Shown: one piece after another, positions 1 through 9,187 of the stretch
Layout of the letters: each line of letters opens with the position of its first letter
Position numbering within the stretch: position 1 is the first letter of the stretch
Source: Clostridium sp.
GTDB lineage: Bacteria; Bacillota; Clostridia; Acetivibrionales; Acetivibrionaceae
Length of the DNA: 16,774 nt
Assembly (NCBI GenBank): GCA_012841175.1
Contig: DUVG01000114.1
Location: forward strand, 1 to 16,774
Reading direction: 5' to 3'
Notes under the pieces: generated by a model
Seen by the model: only the letters and a program-made list of their open reading frames with translations
What the model was told of the DNA's origin: nothing
Databases searched by the model: none
Made by a program: the position numbers and the translations under genes

Positions 1-27
1 GCCAACCCTGACAAATCCATATTTCAT
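1..27 (-). CDS. 5' end of a gene, possibly glutamine-dependent NAD synthetase (partial)
   Basis: Only the first nine codons lie in the window, reading MKYGFVRVG from an ATG at 27-25. A ribosome binding site AAGGGTGAT stands five bases before the ATG, which supports a real start. The short run GFVRV after an aromatic residue matches the beginning of the nitrilase-like glutaminase domain of long-form NAD+ synthetases (NadE), which often start this way. That is recall from nine residues, so the product is a guess; the existence of a gene start is better supported. It follows valS on the same strand but is separated from it by a terminator and a possible promoter, so it is probably a separate transcription unit. 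Confidence 0.42.
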
Positions 28-96
28 ATTAAATCACCCTTATTTTAAAAAATAACCTTAAAATCTCTATTATTGGCTTATTCCTTAAATTAGTTT

Positions 97-126
97 ATCA
101 TATTTATTTTAAAATATCCACGTCAA
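97..126 (-). promoter_or_regulatory. Candidate sigma-A promoter for the gene at the left edge
   Basis: On the minus strand TTGACG (126-121) is followed after 18 bases by TATGAT (102-97). It lies downstream of the valS terminator and about 70 bases before the partial gene at 1-27, in the right direction. Five of six -35 bases and four to five of six -10 bases match the consensus. The region is very AT-rich, so chance matches are possible. Confidence 0.4.
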
Positions 127-174
127 GAAGCTATTTTCCCCCTTTAAGCTTTTGTGCTAATCCTTTCTAAGGGT

Positions 175-239
175 AAAATAAAAAGTGGCCGATACCTCTT
201 CTCTACTTTTAAAAAGTGCGATAGAAGTACTGGCCACTT
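175..239 (-). terminator. Intrinsic terminator of valS
   Basis: The arms AAGTGGCC (239-232) and GGCCACTT (190-183) pair perfectly on the minus strand and are followed by TTTATTTT. The long loop can fold further: CTTCT with AGAAG, and ACTTTT with AAAAGT. It starts eight bases after the valS stop codon. Confidence 0.8.
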
Positions 240-247
240 GTTCTTAA

Positions 248-2890
248 TTACTTTTTAAGACTATTTAATCTTTCTGATACTTTTTGATACATCTCTTCAT
301 ACTTTTCTTTCTTTTCACGTTCTCCATCAATTACTTTTTTAGGTGCCTTTGAAACAAATCCTTCATTAGAAAGCTTTTTATTTACCCTATCAAGTTCTTT
401 TTGAAGATTTTCCTTTTCTTTTTCAAGTCTTTCAATTTCCTTTTCAATATCTATTAAATCTTCTAATGGAATAAACACTTCTACTCCTGCCAAAACAGAG
501 GTTACTGCGTCTGAAGGTATACCAGACTTATCAGCCTGTATAACAGTCTCTGAACTATAGCCTAATGTTTTGAAAAATGCTTCTCCCTCTTTTAATATTT
601 CTTGCTCCCTAGAACCTGGGGCAACAAATATGGTTTTTGCCTTTTTTGATGGTGGTACATTCATTTCTGCTCTTATATTTCTAATACTTTTTATAATATT
701 CATTATAAGGTCCATTTTCTTTTCTTCTTCTTGATAATTGTATTTTTCCTCATATAGAGGCCATTTAGAAATCATTATACTTTCATCTTCATTTATAAGA
801 TGTGAATAAATCTCTTCGGTAATAAAGGGCATATACGGATGTAAAAGCTTCATAGATGCACCTAATACATAATTTAGTACATATTGAGCTTCAAGTCTTG
901 AATCAGACTCTTTATCATAAAGCCTTGGCTTTACAAGTTCAATATACCAATCACAAAACTCATCCCATATAAACTCATATATCTTTTGCAGCGCTATACC
1001 AAGTTCAAACTTTTCCATATTTTCTGTAACATCTTTAGAAAGAGAATTTATTCTGCTTATTATCCACTTATCAGCCATTGTAAATTTTTCTGAATTTACT
1101 TTTTCAAAATCAATATTTTCATCAAAGTTCATAAGAACAAATCTTGATGCATTCCAAATTTTATTTGCAAAGTTTCTGCTAAATTCAACTTTATCATCAG
1201 AAAATCTCATGTCATTTCCTGGTGAAGTACCTATTGTAAGAGCAAATCTTAAAGCATCTGTCCCGTATTTATCAATTACCTCTAAAGGATCTATACCATT
1301 ACCTAAGGATTTACTCATCTTTCTTCCCTGGGCATCTCTTACAATACCATGTATAAAAACGTACTTAAAGGGCTCTTTCCCTGTATGTTCTAAGGCTGAG
1401 AATATCATCCTTGCTACCCAGAAAAATATTATGTCATAACCTGTAACAAGTACATTTGTAGGATAAAAGTATTTTAAATCTTCTGTTTCTTCTGGCCATC
1501 CTAGGGTCGAAAAAGGCCAAAGAGCAGAGCTAAACCATGTATCAAGGGTGTCTTCATCCTGCTTTATTTTTGTGCTGTTACACTTAGAACAATTATCAGG
1601 CATATTATCCCCTACCATTGTATACCCACATTCTAAACAATAATATGCAGGGATTCTATGCCCCCACCAAAGCTGTCTTGAAATACACCAATCCTGTATA
1701 TTTTCCATCCAGTTATAATATATCTTTGAAAACCTTTCAGGTACAAATTTTATAGAACCATTTTTAACTGCCTCTATTGCAGGTTTTGCTAAAGGTTCCA
1801 TTTTAACAAACCACTGTTTTGAGATTATAGGTTCTACCACAGTATTACACCTATAACATTCTCCTACATTATGAGTATGGTCTTCAATCCTAACCAGCAA
1901 ATCAAGGTTTTCAAGATCCTTTACAATCTGCTTTCTAGCCTCATATCTGTCCATACCACTATACTGACCAGCAAGTTCATTCATTGTTGCATCATCATTC
2001 ATAACCTTTAATTGAGGTAAATTGTGCCTAAGTCCCACTTCAAAGTCATTAGGGTCATGGGCTGGGGTTATTTTAACAACTCCAGTACCAAATTCCATAT
2101 CAACATATTCATCTGCAATAACAGGAATTTCCCTATTTACTAAAGGCAGAATCACCATTTTACCTACAAGATGCTTATATCTTTCATCATCAGGATGTAC
2201 AGCTACTGCTGTATCTCCAAGCATTGTTTCAGGCCTTGTTGTAGCAATTACCACATACTCATTGCTATCTTTTACAGGATACTTAAAATGCCAGAAATTA
2301 CCCTGTTTTTCATTGTGCTCAACTTCCGCATCTGATATGGAAGTATTACATTTAGGGCACCAATTTATAATTCTTTCTCCCCTGTAAATAAGACCTTTTT
2401 CATAAAGCCTTATAAATACTTCTTTTACAGCATTAGACAGTCCCTCATCCATAGTGAATCTTTCACGTTCCCAATCACAGGAACTGCCTAGTTTTTTTAA
2501 TTGTTCTACAATTCTTCCACCATATAGTTCTTTCCACTTCCACGCCCTCTTTAAAAACTCTTCTCTGCCTATTTCTTCTTTGGTAATCCCTTCTTTAGCC
2601 ATAGTCTCAACAATTCTTGCCTCTGTGGCAATACTTGCATGGTCAGTTCCAGGAAGCCAAAGAGCCGAATACCCCTGCATTCTCTTCCATCTTATTAAAA
2701 TATCCTGCAAAGTATTATCAAGAGCATGCCCCATATGAAGCTGTCCTGTTATATTAGGTGGTGGAATAACTATTGTATAAGGTGTTTTTTCTTGGTCAAC
2801 CTCTGCATGAAAATAACCTTTTTCTGTCCATTCATTATAAATCCTATCTTCAACTTGTTTAGGATCATATGTTTTTGCCATATTATTCAT
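248..2890 (-). CDS. valS: Valyl-tRNA synthetase
   Basis: Charges tRNA-Val with valine in the cytoplasm; class Ia enzyme of 880 residues, the normal length. The HIGH-type motif is HMGH at residues 52-55 after PPPNITGQ, and KMSKS is at 524-528. The CP1 editing domain, which hydrolyses mischarged Thr-tRNA, spans about 190-345 and contains [10 protein letters not shown] (217-226). Cysteine pairs at 178/181, 345/348, 418/421 and 434/437 look like zinc knuckles. The anticodon-binding domain covers about 600-750, and the valS-specific C-terminal coiled coil runs from about 812 to the end. The ATG at 2890 is chosen because GGAGG stands seven bases upstream; a second ATG three codons later is possible. 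Expression is controlled by the T-box leader just upstream. No truncation or odd codon use was seen. Confidence 0.98.
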   Translation of the reverse strand: MNNMAKTYDPKQVEDRIYNEWTEKGYFHAEVDQEKTPYTIVIPPPNITGQLHMGHALDNTLQDILIRWKRMQGYSALWLPGTDHASIATEARIVETMAKEGITKEEIGREEFLKRAWKWKELYGGRIVEQLKKLGSSCDWERERFTMDEGLSNAVKEVFIRLYEKGLIYRGERIINWCPKCNTSISDAEVEHNEKQGNFWHFKYPVKDSNEYVVIATTRPETMLGDTAVAVHPDDERYKHLVGKMVILPLVNREIPVIADEYVDMEFGTGVVKITPAHDPNDFEVGLRHNLPQLKVMNDDATMNELAGQYSGMDRYEARKQIVKDLENLDLLVRIEDHTHNVGECYRCNTVVEPIISKQWFVKMEPLAKPAIEAVKNGSIKFVPERFSKIYYNWMENIQDWCISRQLWWGHRIPAYYCLECGYTMVGDNMPDNCSKCNSTKIKQDEDTLDTWFSSALWPFSTLGWPEETEDLKYFYPTNVLVTGYDIIFFWVARMIFSALEHTGKEPFKYVFIHGIVRDAQGRKMSKSLGNGIDPLEVIDKYGTDALRFALTIGTSPGNDMRFSDDKVEFSRNFANKIWNASRFVLMNFDENIDFEKVNSEKFTMADKWIISRINSLSKDVTENMEKFELGIALQKIYEFIWDEFCDWYIELVKPRLYDKESDSRLEAQYVLNYVLGASMKLLHPYMPFITEEIYSHLINEDESIMISKWPLYEEKYNYQEEEKKMDLIMNIIKSIRNIRAEMNVPPSKKAKTIFVAPGSREQEILKEGEAFFKTLGYSSETVIQADKSGIPSDAVTSVLAGVEVFIPLEDLIDIEKEIERLEKEKENLQKELDRVNKKLSNEGFVSKAPKKVIDGEREKKEKYEEMYQKVSERLNSLKK

Positions 2891-2944
2891 CTAAAAACCT
2901 CCATTTATTTAAATACTATTAAAAGCATCCTTTCCTCTATATAT

Positions 2945-2979
2945 AAAAAAAATCCTCTCATCCTAAAAATGGACGAAAG
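2945..2979 (-). terminator. Regulated terminator of the valS T-box
   Basis: CTTTCGTCC (2979-2971) pairs over nine positions, with two G-U pairs, with GGATGAGAG (2963-2955) across the loop ATTTTTA, followed by GA and eight T. Its 5' arm, containing CGTCC, is the same segment that would pair with the T-box core in the antiterminator, so the two structures exclude each other. Confidence 0.88.
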
Positions 2980-3205
2980 AATGTTTTCCGCGGTACCACC
3001 AAAATTCCCAATATAATTGGGCTCTTTATGGAAATAACGGTCCTTTGCCGCCACAGTCTACTATTATTTCAACTGCAGAACTTCTAAGCTACCTTCAACA
3101 GCTGTTACTTATTAGAAAACTTTCAGCCTAAGGTTTTCTATCTCTTTTTAAGTCAACACTGTCTACTCCTCTTAATCATTGCCTTTTTCATTATTTACAT
3201 TATTA
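2945..3205 (-). promoter_or_regulatory. T-box riboswitch (valine) in the valS leader
   Basis: The minus strand carries the hallmark T-box core GGTGGTACCGCGG (3000-2988), which binds the tRNA acceptor end when antitermination occurs. Stem I is recognisable: a distal hairpin AGAAAAC/GTTTTCT encloses a GGCTGAAA loop, a middle helix pairs GTT-ACTTA with TAAGT-AAC and ACAG with CTGT, and a lower helix pairs TTAAG with CTTAG. The internal loop between the lower and middle helices contains GAAGGTAG; the natural specifier is GTA (3092-3090), a valine codon, agreeing with the downstream gene. Uncharged tRNA-Val would stabilise the antiterminator and permit valS transcription. Folding was done by eye, so the exact limits and the reading of the specifier (GTA rather than the overlapping GGT) are inferred. 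Confidence 0.93.
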
Positions 3206-3211
3206 ATAAAA

Positions 3212-3240
3212 ATAATAAATGAATTTTTAATATCTGTCAA
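3212..3240 (-). promoter_or_regulatory. Promoter of the valS leader
   Basis: TTGACA (3240-3235) is followed after exactly 17 bases by TATTAT (3217-3212). This perfect -35 and five-of-six -10 sit just before the T-box, predicting a start near 3205. The -35 box lies only a few bases after the T-run of the preceding gene's terminator, so the two units are packed tightly. Confidence 0.8.
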
Positions 3241-3244
3241 GGTA

Positions 3245-3275
3245 ATAAAAAAAGGTGGGATTTTGTTCCCACCCT
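3245..3275 (-). terminator. Intrinsic terminator of the stalk-domain lipoprotein gene
   Basis: GGTGGGA (3273-3267 on the minus strand) and TCCCACC (3260-3254) form a seven-pair stem with a six-base loop, followed by seven T. It starts 12 bases after the stop codon. The other strand also has a T-rich tail, so it may work both ways. Confidence 0.88.
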
Positions 3276-3286
3276 TTTTGTTTTTA

Positions 3287-4999
3287 TTAGAATTTAAAGA
3301 TAATTACTGTTTTTGTATCTCCGTCCCAATCAACAACTGAATCCATAGCCTCTGCTACAAATCTTATTGGAACCATTGTACGGCCATCAATAATACTTGC
3401 AGGTACATCAAGTTCATATTCTGCACCATCAATATAAGCTGTAGCTTCTCCTATTTTTAATATTATTTCCTTTTCTCCGTCCATAATTGTAACTGTTCTT
3501 GTTTCATGTTCATATCCTACTTCTGCACCCATCTCTTCTGATATTGTTCTTATTGGAACTAGTACTCTTCCATCAATATTTTGAGGAACTACATCAGGGA
3601 ATTCAATATAACTATAGTTTAATAGTACGTTAATTCCATCTTTAACTGGTGGCTCTACATATTCAATGTCTGCTTCTCCATTGAATATTGAACCTAAGCC
3701 AGCAAAGAATTCTTCAAACAAGTCCACAGAGTTTTTCTCTGTTATTTCAGGTATTTCTACACTAACTTCTTTGTTTATATTATAAATTGAAGATTCATAA
3801 TTTATACCTAATTTGATTTTACCGTCTACCTCTTCTACCTCTTCTTCATATGCTTCTAAATCTAAATCTTTTTCAAGTAAGCTAATTGAAGCCTCAAGTT
3901 CTTCTACTTCTAAATCCATATTGTCTATACCTAATGAAGCTTTTTCTAATTCTGCTATATCTAATTCTATATCTACAGCATGTTTTTGTTCAACTACATA
4001 ACCATCTTTATTAACATAGTATGTTGATGTAATACCCTTTTCTCCAAGTATTTTCACATCTTTAATAGCTTCAAATGCCTGTGTTACAGCTTTTCTGTAT
4101 TCTGGGAATTCTTTAGAGATTTCTGCTAAGCCTTCATTTATTTCTGCCATAGCTTCTTCAACAATAGCTTCTTGGTCAAATTCCTCTTCCATCTCTTCTC
4201 CCAAAGTCTGATAAATAGTTTCAAAATCAACAAGGCTCATGGAAGTTTTCATATAGTCTCTAACTAAATCCAAAGTTTTATCTTGAAGTATAACATCGTT
4301 AATTATAGCTTCGGAAAACTTTTTGAAAGATGCATCATCAAATTTAACTTCGTATTTTGTAGCACTTTCTCCTCTGCTTGTAGTTTCAGTGCCTTTTTTT
4401 GTAGCGATTTCTATTCCCATGTCTAAATCAGCTGCACTTGATTTTATGTAATCAAATGCCATTTTAAGAATATCTTCTCCTAGTCCTTCCATATTGGTGA
4501 AATCCATAAACATTCCTGTTTCTTCAAAGATATTGTCATAATTCATTACTATGTATTTTCCAGCATATTCATCACCTAATAATGAATCAAGTAACATTTG
4601 TGGAACACTAAATATAATTTTCATTGAAGGATTTTCATTTGAAATATCTACATCTGCCCACATACCAAAATTAACTTTCATATCTGCCATTTCTAATTCA
4701 TAGTCTACTGCCGTCTTAGCCTTTGTTGCTTCATCATTTGACCAAGCTTTTTCATTTACAACTAATTTTAGGCCATCTAGATACATAGCTACATTGTCAA
4801 AAATTTCTTGTAATTCTTCTTGATTGCTTTCACCGCTAAAGCTTACTTCTATAGTTGAAGTGCCTTCATATGATTTTATTTGGGTTGTAGCAATAAATGA
4901 ATCAATAAGTTCAATCTCATTAGCTGTACAACCAGCCAATGCCATTGACGCTAGTACTAAAACCATTACCACTGCTAATACTTTTTTTACTTTTTTCAT
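3287..4999 (-). CDS. Lipoprotein with C-terminal copper-amine-oxidase-N-like (stalk) repeats
   Basis: A surface-anchored lipoprotein of 570 residues with unknown function. The start is the ATG at 4999, because AAGGAGGGT stands a few bases upstream and a classic lipoprotein signal peptide follows (KK..KK, hydrophobic stretch, lipobox LAGC with Cys24); an upstream in-frame start at 5041 has no such site. Residues about 25-450 are acidic, partly coiled-coil-like and unrecognised. Residues about 452-570 hold two repeats of the pattern IDGR..VPIR...E.M...V.....T.TV.I, as in the copper amine oxidase N-terminal / stalk family common in clostridial surface proteins. Despite the family name nothing here indicates copper or oxidase chemistry. 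It has its own promoter and terminator and is monocistronic. A role in the envelope is inferred only from its anchoring and repeats. Confidence 0.88.
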   Translation of the reverse strand: MKKVKKVLAVVMVLVLASMALAGCTANEIELIDSFIATTQIKSYEGTSTIEVSFSGESNQEELQEIFDNVAMYLDGLKLVVNEKAWSNDEATKAKTAVDYELEMADMKVNFGMWADVDISNENPSMKIIFSVPQMLLDSLLGDEYAGKYIVMNYDNIFEETGMFMDFTNMEGLGEDILKMAFDYIKSSAADLDMGIEIATKKGTETTSRGESATKYEVKFDDASFKKFSEAIINDVILQDKTLDLVRDYMKTSMSLVDFETIYQTLGEEMEEEFDQEAIVEEAMAEINEGLAEISKEFPEYRKAVTQAFEAIKDVKILGEKGITSTYYVNKDGYVVEQKHAVDIELDIAELEKASLGIDNMDLEVEELEASISLLEKDLDLEAYEEEVEEVDGKIKLGINYESSIYNINKEVSVEIPEITEKNSVDLFEEFFAGLGSIFNGEADIEYVEPPVKDGINVLLNYSYIEFPDVVPQNIDGRVLVPIRTISEEMGAEVGYEHETRTVTIMDGEKEIILKIGEATAYIDGAEYELDVPASIIDGRTMVPIRFVAEAMDSVVDWDGDTKTVIIFKF

Positions 5000-5087
5000 A
5001 CTAGTTACCCTCCTTGTAGTAAGTAAATAAATAATATTCATTATTAAAGCATTTTACATTTAATATGTTAATACTTTAACACAATGT

Positions 5088-5117
5088 ATTATATCATATT
5101 TTTTTAGGAATTGTAAA
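5088..5117 (-). promoter_or_regulatory. Promoter of the stalk-domain lipoprotein gene
   Basis: TTTACA (5117-5112) is followed after 18 bases by a perfect TATAAT (5093-5088). The predicted start near 5081 gives a leader of about 80 bases ahead of the ribosome binding site. Confidence 0.6.
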
Positions 5118-5211
5118 TATTATTTAAAAATTTTTAATGTTTTTTCATAATCTTTCATAATAATATTAAAAATTTTAACCTTTTGCTTTTAACTTTTTAA
5201 ACAATTTCATT

Positions 5212-7704
5212 TTAATACTTTTCAAAGTTTTCAAAATCATGTTTGTCAATGTCCGTATTTGACCTCTTATTCTCTTCAGTCAATTGTTCTAACATCTTTA
5301 TTATTTCTGGATTTAATTCCTTGTTGTCTGATTTTTTTAACTCATCAGACTTTTTTTCAAATCTTCCCACTAATTCTTTCATTACCTGTGCATGGCTGGA
5401 AAGTTCTTCACTAGCTGCTGCTGCTTCTTGTGAAATTGCAGAATTTGTTTGAATTACTTGAGAAACTTGATTTATGCTGTCATTAATCTGGGATATGGCT
5501 GTCGCTTGTTGGTTAGAAGATTCTGCTATATTCCCAGCATAATTAAATACTTTATCTATATCCTCAACAATTCTATTTAAGGCTTCTGCAGTTTTATTTG
5601 CAATTTCAGTACCAGAATCCACTTTTTCAATAGAACCTGCAATGAGAGTGGATGTTTCCTTAGCTGCATCAGAACTTTTCCCTGCAAGATTTCTAACTTC
5701 TTCTGCCACCACTGCAAATCCTTTACCGTATTGACCAGCTCTAGCCGCCTCCACTGCCGCATTTAAAGCCAAAATATTAGTCTGAAATGCAATTTCGTCT
5801 ATAACTTTTATTATTTTTGATATATTACTTGAGGCCTCATTTATTTCACTCATTGCCTGAAGCATTTCACTCATTTTTTCATTTCCTTCAACAGCAGTAT
5901 TTTTAGCTATCAAAGCTAATTCATTAGCTTGATTTGCACTAACAGCATTTTGCTTAGTTTGTTCTGATACTTCTTCCATAAATGAACTAACCTCTTCTAT
6001 AGAACTTGCCTGTTCAGTTGTACCCTCTGATAAAGACATACTGGTTTCAGATACCTGCTTTGCCCCTAATGCAACTTGTTCTGCCGCAACATTAATTTCA
6101 CTTAAAATTTCATTAAAGGACTCTACAATTAAATTCAAAGAATCTTTTATTTTTACAAAATCTCCCTTATAATCTCCTGTAATGGATATATTTAGATTGC
6201 CCTGTGACAATTCTGTTAACACATAGGTTATTTCATTAATGTAATCAGATAATATTTTCACTGTCTTGTTTAGGGAATTTTTAATAATAGCATGTCCTCC
6301 CTTATAATTCCCCCTTACATATACTTTTAAAGAGCCTTCTGAAAGTTTCTTAAGCACCTCAGATGCTTCTTCTACTGGTTCTAGCACCGCATCTAAAGTA
6401 CTATTTACACCTTCAATTACCTCTTTGTAAACACCACTAAATTTCTCTATATCACTTCTTGTACTAAGATTCCCTTCTATAGCCGAACTCGTCAACATTT
6501 CAGTTTCTTTAACCAAATTAGAAAGGGTATCAGCAACAAGCAGCATGCTGTTTGAAAGAATGTCTTTTTCTGACTTTGGTTTTGTATTTACATTTAAATC
6601 TCCCTTTGCTATTTTTCCAGCCACATCAGCCTGATGCTTTATATTATCTATCATCTTGCTAAAAGAATCGGTAAGTTCTCCTATTTCATCCTTTGAAGAA
6701 GATTCAATTGAAATATCCACATCCCCTTCTGCTAATGTATTTGAAACCTCTACAAGCTTTTTTAATGGCTTTGTTATAACTTTACTTACAAAAAAGCCCA
6801 CAAAAACTAATAATAAAATTTCTAATACAGTTGTAGCTATAGAAATATACAATATAGTTTTATTTTTTATTGCTAAAACTTCATCATATTTCTGTCCTGC
6901 AAAAATAACACCTATTGTCTGATTGTTTCCATCTACTAGGGGCTTATAAGCTACCAGATATTCTGCCCCAAGAATACTTGCATCTCCAGAATACTCCTCA
7001 TTTTTTGTTAATACTCTGTCTGCTATTTTACCATCAAGTTTTGTACCTAATATTCTTTTTCCATCCATTTCAATGGTGGTATTATACCTTTCATCTCCTA
7101 GAAACAATGTGAGTTCGGTTTTATAAGTTGATTTTAACTCATCTAAAAACGCCAAATTGTCAAGGCTATATCCAAGGGAAATAACACCTATGATGTTCCC
7201 TCGTTCTCCATGAACTGGTATTCCTGCTCGAACAGCAAATTCTATTGAATTACCTTTTTCTATTGTTGAAAAGGCTTCTCCTCTGAGGGCCGACTGTATA
7301 TTGCTCTGATTAAAAATGTTATTTCTAGTGCTTTGAAAAGCACGGGTGTTCGCTATAACTGTACCTTCTATATCTGTTACTTTTATAAAGTCTACTCCCA
7401 TTTTTTCCTCAAACATGCCAATGGTTTCAGATAAAAGGTTTGTATTTTCTTTTTCTATACCCGTTATTATATCCGGATGAACAGCTAACACATTACCAAA
7501 TTCCAATGCATTCTTTTGTAATTTGCTAAGTTCAGTCTCCAATCCCTCCATACCTTTAATTGCCTGCTGTTCACTAAAATCATGAACATAATAACTTAAT
7601 TGACTTGTAGCAAGAGTTACAATTATCCCTATTGTTAAAATAAATGCTACTGATACCCCTACCATTAATTTTACCCTTATTTTTTGATTTTTCAAAAAAC
7701 TCAT
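5212..7704 (-). CDS. Methyl-accepting chemotaxis protein with Cache sensor and multiple HAMP-like modules
   Basis: A transmembrane chemoreceptor of 830 residues that would signal to CheA/CheW. Transmembrane helices are at about 13-34 and 283-308, and the extracellular part between them (35-280) looks like a Cache-type sensor. A HAMP domain follows (about 306-360). Further HAMP-like segments come before the signalling helices, including the similar units [16 protein letters not shown] (455-470) and [16 protein letters not shown] (499-514). The signalling tip is at about 636-668, with [16 protein letters not shown] and [14 protein letters not shown]. No clear CheR-binding pentapeptide ends the protein. 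The ATG at 7704 is preceded by AAGGAGATG at a good distance. A SigD-type promoter lies upstream, so it is probably coexpressed with flagellar and chemotaxis genes elsewhere. The ligand cannot be read from sequence. No convincing terminator follows it. Confidence 0.95.
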   Translation of the reverse strand: MSFLKNQKIRVKLMVGVSVAFILTIGIIVTLATSQLSYYVHDFSEQQAIKGMEGLETELSKLQKNALEFGNVLAVHPDIITGIEKENTNLLSETIGMFEEKMGVDFIKVTDIEGTVIANTRAFQSTRNNIFNQSNIQSALRGEAFSTIEKGNSIEFAVRAGIPVHGERGNIIGVISLGYSLDNLAFLDELKSTYKTELTLFLGDERYNTTIEMDGKRILGTKLDGKIADRVLTKNEEYSGDASILGAEYLVAYKPLVDGNNQTIGVIFAGQKYDEVLAIKNKTILYISIATTVLEILLLVFVGFFVSKVITKPLKKLVEVSNTLAEGDVDISIESSSKDEIGELTDSFSKMIDNIKHQADVAGKIAKGDLNVNTKPKSEKDILSNSMLLVADTLSNLVKETEMLTSSAIEGNLSTRSDIEKFSGVYKEVIEGVNSTLDAVLEPVEEASEVLKKLSEGSLKVYVRGNYKGGHAIIKNSLNKTVKILSDYINEITYVLTELSQGNLNISITGDYKGDFVKIKDSLNLIVESFNEILSEINVAAEQVALGAKQVSETSMSLSEGTTEQASSIEEVSSFMEEVSEQTKQNAVSANQANELALIAKNTAVEGNEKMSEMLQAMSEINEASSNISKIIKVIDEIAFQTNILALNAAVEAARAGQYGKGFAVVAEEVRNLAGKSSDAAKETSTLIAGSIEKVDSGTEIANKTAEALNRIVEDIDKVFNYAGNIAESSNQQATAISQINDSINQVSQVIQTNSAISQEAAAASEELSSHAQVMKELVGRFEKKSDELKKSDNKELNPEIIKMLEQLTEENKRSNTDIDKHDFENFEKY

Positions 7705-7790
7705 TTAAACATCTCCTTCTATATATTCTATATGCTTGACACAACTTTGATTTGTTGTGCAAAAAATAAATATAATTATATTTGTATATT

Positions 7791-7817
7791 ATATCGACAC
7801 ATATTTAATAATCTTTA
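7791..7817 (-). promoter_or_regulatory. SigD (sigma-28 family) promoter of the chemoreceptor gene
   Basis: On the minus strand TAAA (7817-7814) is followed after 15 bases by GTCGATAT (7798-7791). The Bacillus SigD consensus is TAAA, about 15 bases, GCCGATAT, so this differs at one base. The CGAT core is unusual in such AT-rich sequence and the downstream gene is a typical SigD target. The leader is about 80 bases and contains a short hairpin (CACAAC/GTTGTG, 7759-7740). Confidence 0.68.
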
Positions 7818-7885
7818 ATATGTAGATACATGCCAAAATACGGTTAATTTTAAGAAATATTTTATCACTACCCTTTTTGTATAGA

Positions 7886-7914
7886 TTGATAAATTTTATC
7901 CACATTGATAAAAT
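7886..7914 (+). promoter_or_regulatory. Candidate nagZ promoter with an overlapping palindrome
   Basis: TTGATA (7886-7891), 17 bases, TAAAAT (7909-7914) predicts a start near 7921 and a 34-base leader to the TTG start at 7955. The spacer begins with the perfect inverted repeat GATAAATTTTATC (7888-7900), and ATTGATAAA occurs twice (7885-7893 and 7904-7912), so a regulator may bind here. Confidence 0.48.
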
Positions 7915-7954
7915 AAATAATAAAATATTTATAATTTTTAAAGGTTGTGTTAAT

Positions 7955-9187
7955 TTGAAAAAAATAAATTATTTAAAAATATTATTCATAAGCATTATGT
8001 TATTGTTTGTTGGCTGTAACAATAACCAAACTCCAAATTCTCCACAAAACACCATACCATTTGTCACTAAACCACTGCCAACAACTACCCTAGAACCCAC
8101 TCTAGAACCTACTCCAGAACATTCTGAAGTGGATGTTATAGACAGTTTAATTTCCTCAATGACATTAGGGGAGAAAGTTGGACAGCTATTTATTGTGGCC
8201 TTTAGAAAGGACGAAAAGGGTAACAATGTTTATGAGATAAATGAACATATTAAAAATCAAATAGAAGAATTTAAAATAGGAGGCGTTATATTATTTAGTG
8301 AAAATATAGACACTATAGATCAAACATCAAGTCTAATTGAAAGCATGCAGTCTGCAAGCAAAATACCCCTTTTTATCTCTGTGGATGAAGAAGGTGGACG
8401 GGTAAGCAGGCTTGGAAGTAATCCTAAAATGGGAATAACAAAACTTCCTTCTGCACAAAAAATAGGTGAAGCAAATGACCCAGACTTTGCATACCAACTT
8501 GGAAACAAATTAGGAAGTGAGCTTTATACCCTTGGATTTAACATGAATTTTGCTCCTGTTGCAGATGTAAATACCAATCCCAAAAATCCTGTTATAGGGG
8601 ATAGGGCATTTGGCTCAGATCCACAAAAAGTAGGAATAATGGTAGAACAAATTGTCAAAGGAATTCAAGAGCAAGACATCAGTGCCGTTTTAAAACATTT
8701 TCCCGGACATGGAGATGCCTCTAAAGATTCCCACGAGGGAGCGGTAATAATGGAACATGATATTGAAAGACTTAAGAATGTAGAATTAGTTCCTTTTAGA
8801 AATGGAATATCTGCAGGTGCTGATGCTATTATGACAGCTCACATAATATTACCTAAAATAGATTCAGATAATTTACCTGCAACTCTTTCAAAGAAAATAT
8901 TAACAGGCCTTTTAAGAGAAGAATTAAATTATGATGGTCTTATAATAACCGATGCTTTAGAAATGAATGCTATAAAAAAACATTGGTCTTGTGACAAAGC
9001 TTCAGTTATGGCTTTTAAAGCTGGTGCTGATGTTCTACTTATGCCTGATTCATTGGAAAAAGCATATAATGGCATTCTAAATGCTGTTATAAATGGAGAT
9101 ATTACAGAAGATACAATAGATAAATCTCTTCACAGAATACTTAAGGTTAAATATAAAAGAGGTATATTAAAAGATATATTAGAGTGA
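7955..9187 (+). CDS. nagZ: Lipoprotein beta-N-acetylglucosaminidase, GH3 family (NagZ type)
   Basis: Removes GlcNAc from peptidoglycan fragments for wall turnover and recycling, outside the membrane as in other Gram-positive NagZ enzymes. The 410-residue protein has a lipoprotein signal (KK, hydrophobic core, FVGC with Cys21), a Pro/Thr-rich linker (about 30-58) and one GH3 TIM barrel. Diagnostic motifs are DEEGGRV (144-150), KHFPGHGD (247-254), the catalytic Asp-His pair D258/H260 in KDSH, and the nucleophile D333 in ITDALEM. Bacillus NagZ (YbbD) has an extra C-terminal domain that is absent here. The TTG start at 7955 is preferred because AAAGG stands ten bases before it, the signal peptide begins there, and the likely promoter lies just upstream; the frame stays open back to a TTG at 7877 with no ribosome binding site. 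It diverges from the chemoreceptor and overlaps the next gene tail to tail by nine bases. Confidence 0.92.
   Translation: MKKINYLKILFISIMLLFVGCNNNQTPNSPQNTIPFVTKPLPTTTLEPTLEPTPEHSEVDVIDSLISSMTLGEKVGQLFIVAFRKDEKGNNVYEINEHIKNQIEEFKIGGVILFSENIDTIDQTSSLIESMQSASKIPLFISVDEEGGRVSRLGSNPKMGITKLPSAQKIGEANDPDFAYQLGNKLGSELYTLGFNMNFAPVADVNTNPKNPVIGDRAFGSDPQKVGIMVEQIVKGIQEQDISAVLKHFPGHGDASKDSHEGAVIMEHDIERLKNVELVPFRNGISAGADAIMTAHIILPKIDSDNLPATLSKKILTGLLREELNYDGLIITDALEMNAIKKHWSCDKASVMAFKAGADVLLMPDSLEKAYNGILNAVINGDITEDTIDKSLHRILKVKYKRGILKDILE
8090..8125 (+). repeat. Three imperfect 12-base tandem repeats in the nagZ linker
   Basis: CTAGAACCCACT, CTAGAACCTACT and CCAGAACATTCT follow one another and encode LEPT, LEPT and PEHS. 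They lie in the spacer between the lipid anchor and the enzyme domain, where length change by slippage would keep the frame. Confidence 0.7.

Noticed and set aside
7736..7776. Plus-strand promoter TTGACA with TATAAT upstream of nagZ
   Set aside because: The spacing between the boxes is 29 bases, far too long.
7877..7954. Longer NagZ reading from TTG at 7877
   Set aside because: No ribosome binding site, it would begin upstream of the likely promoter, and it would bury the lipoprotein signal peptide.
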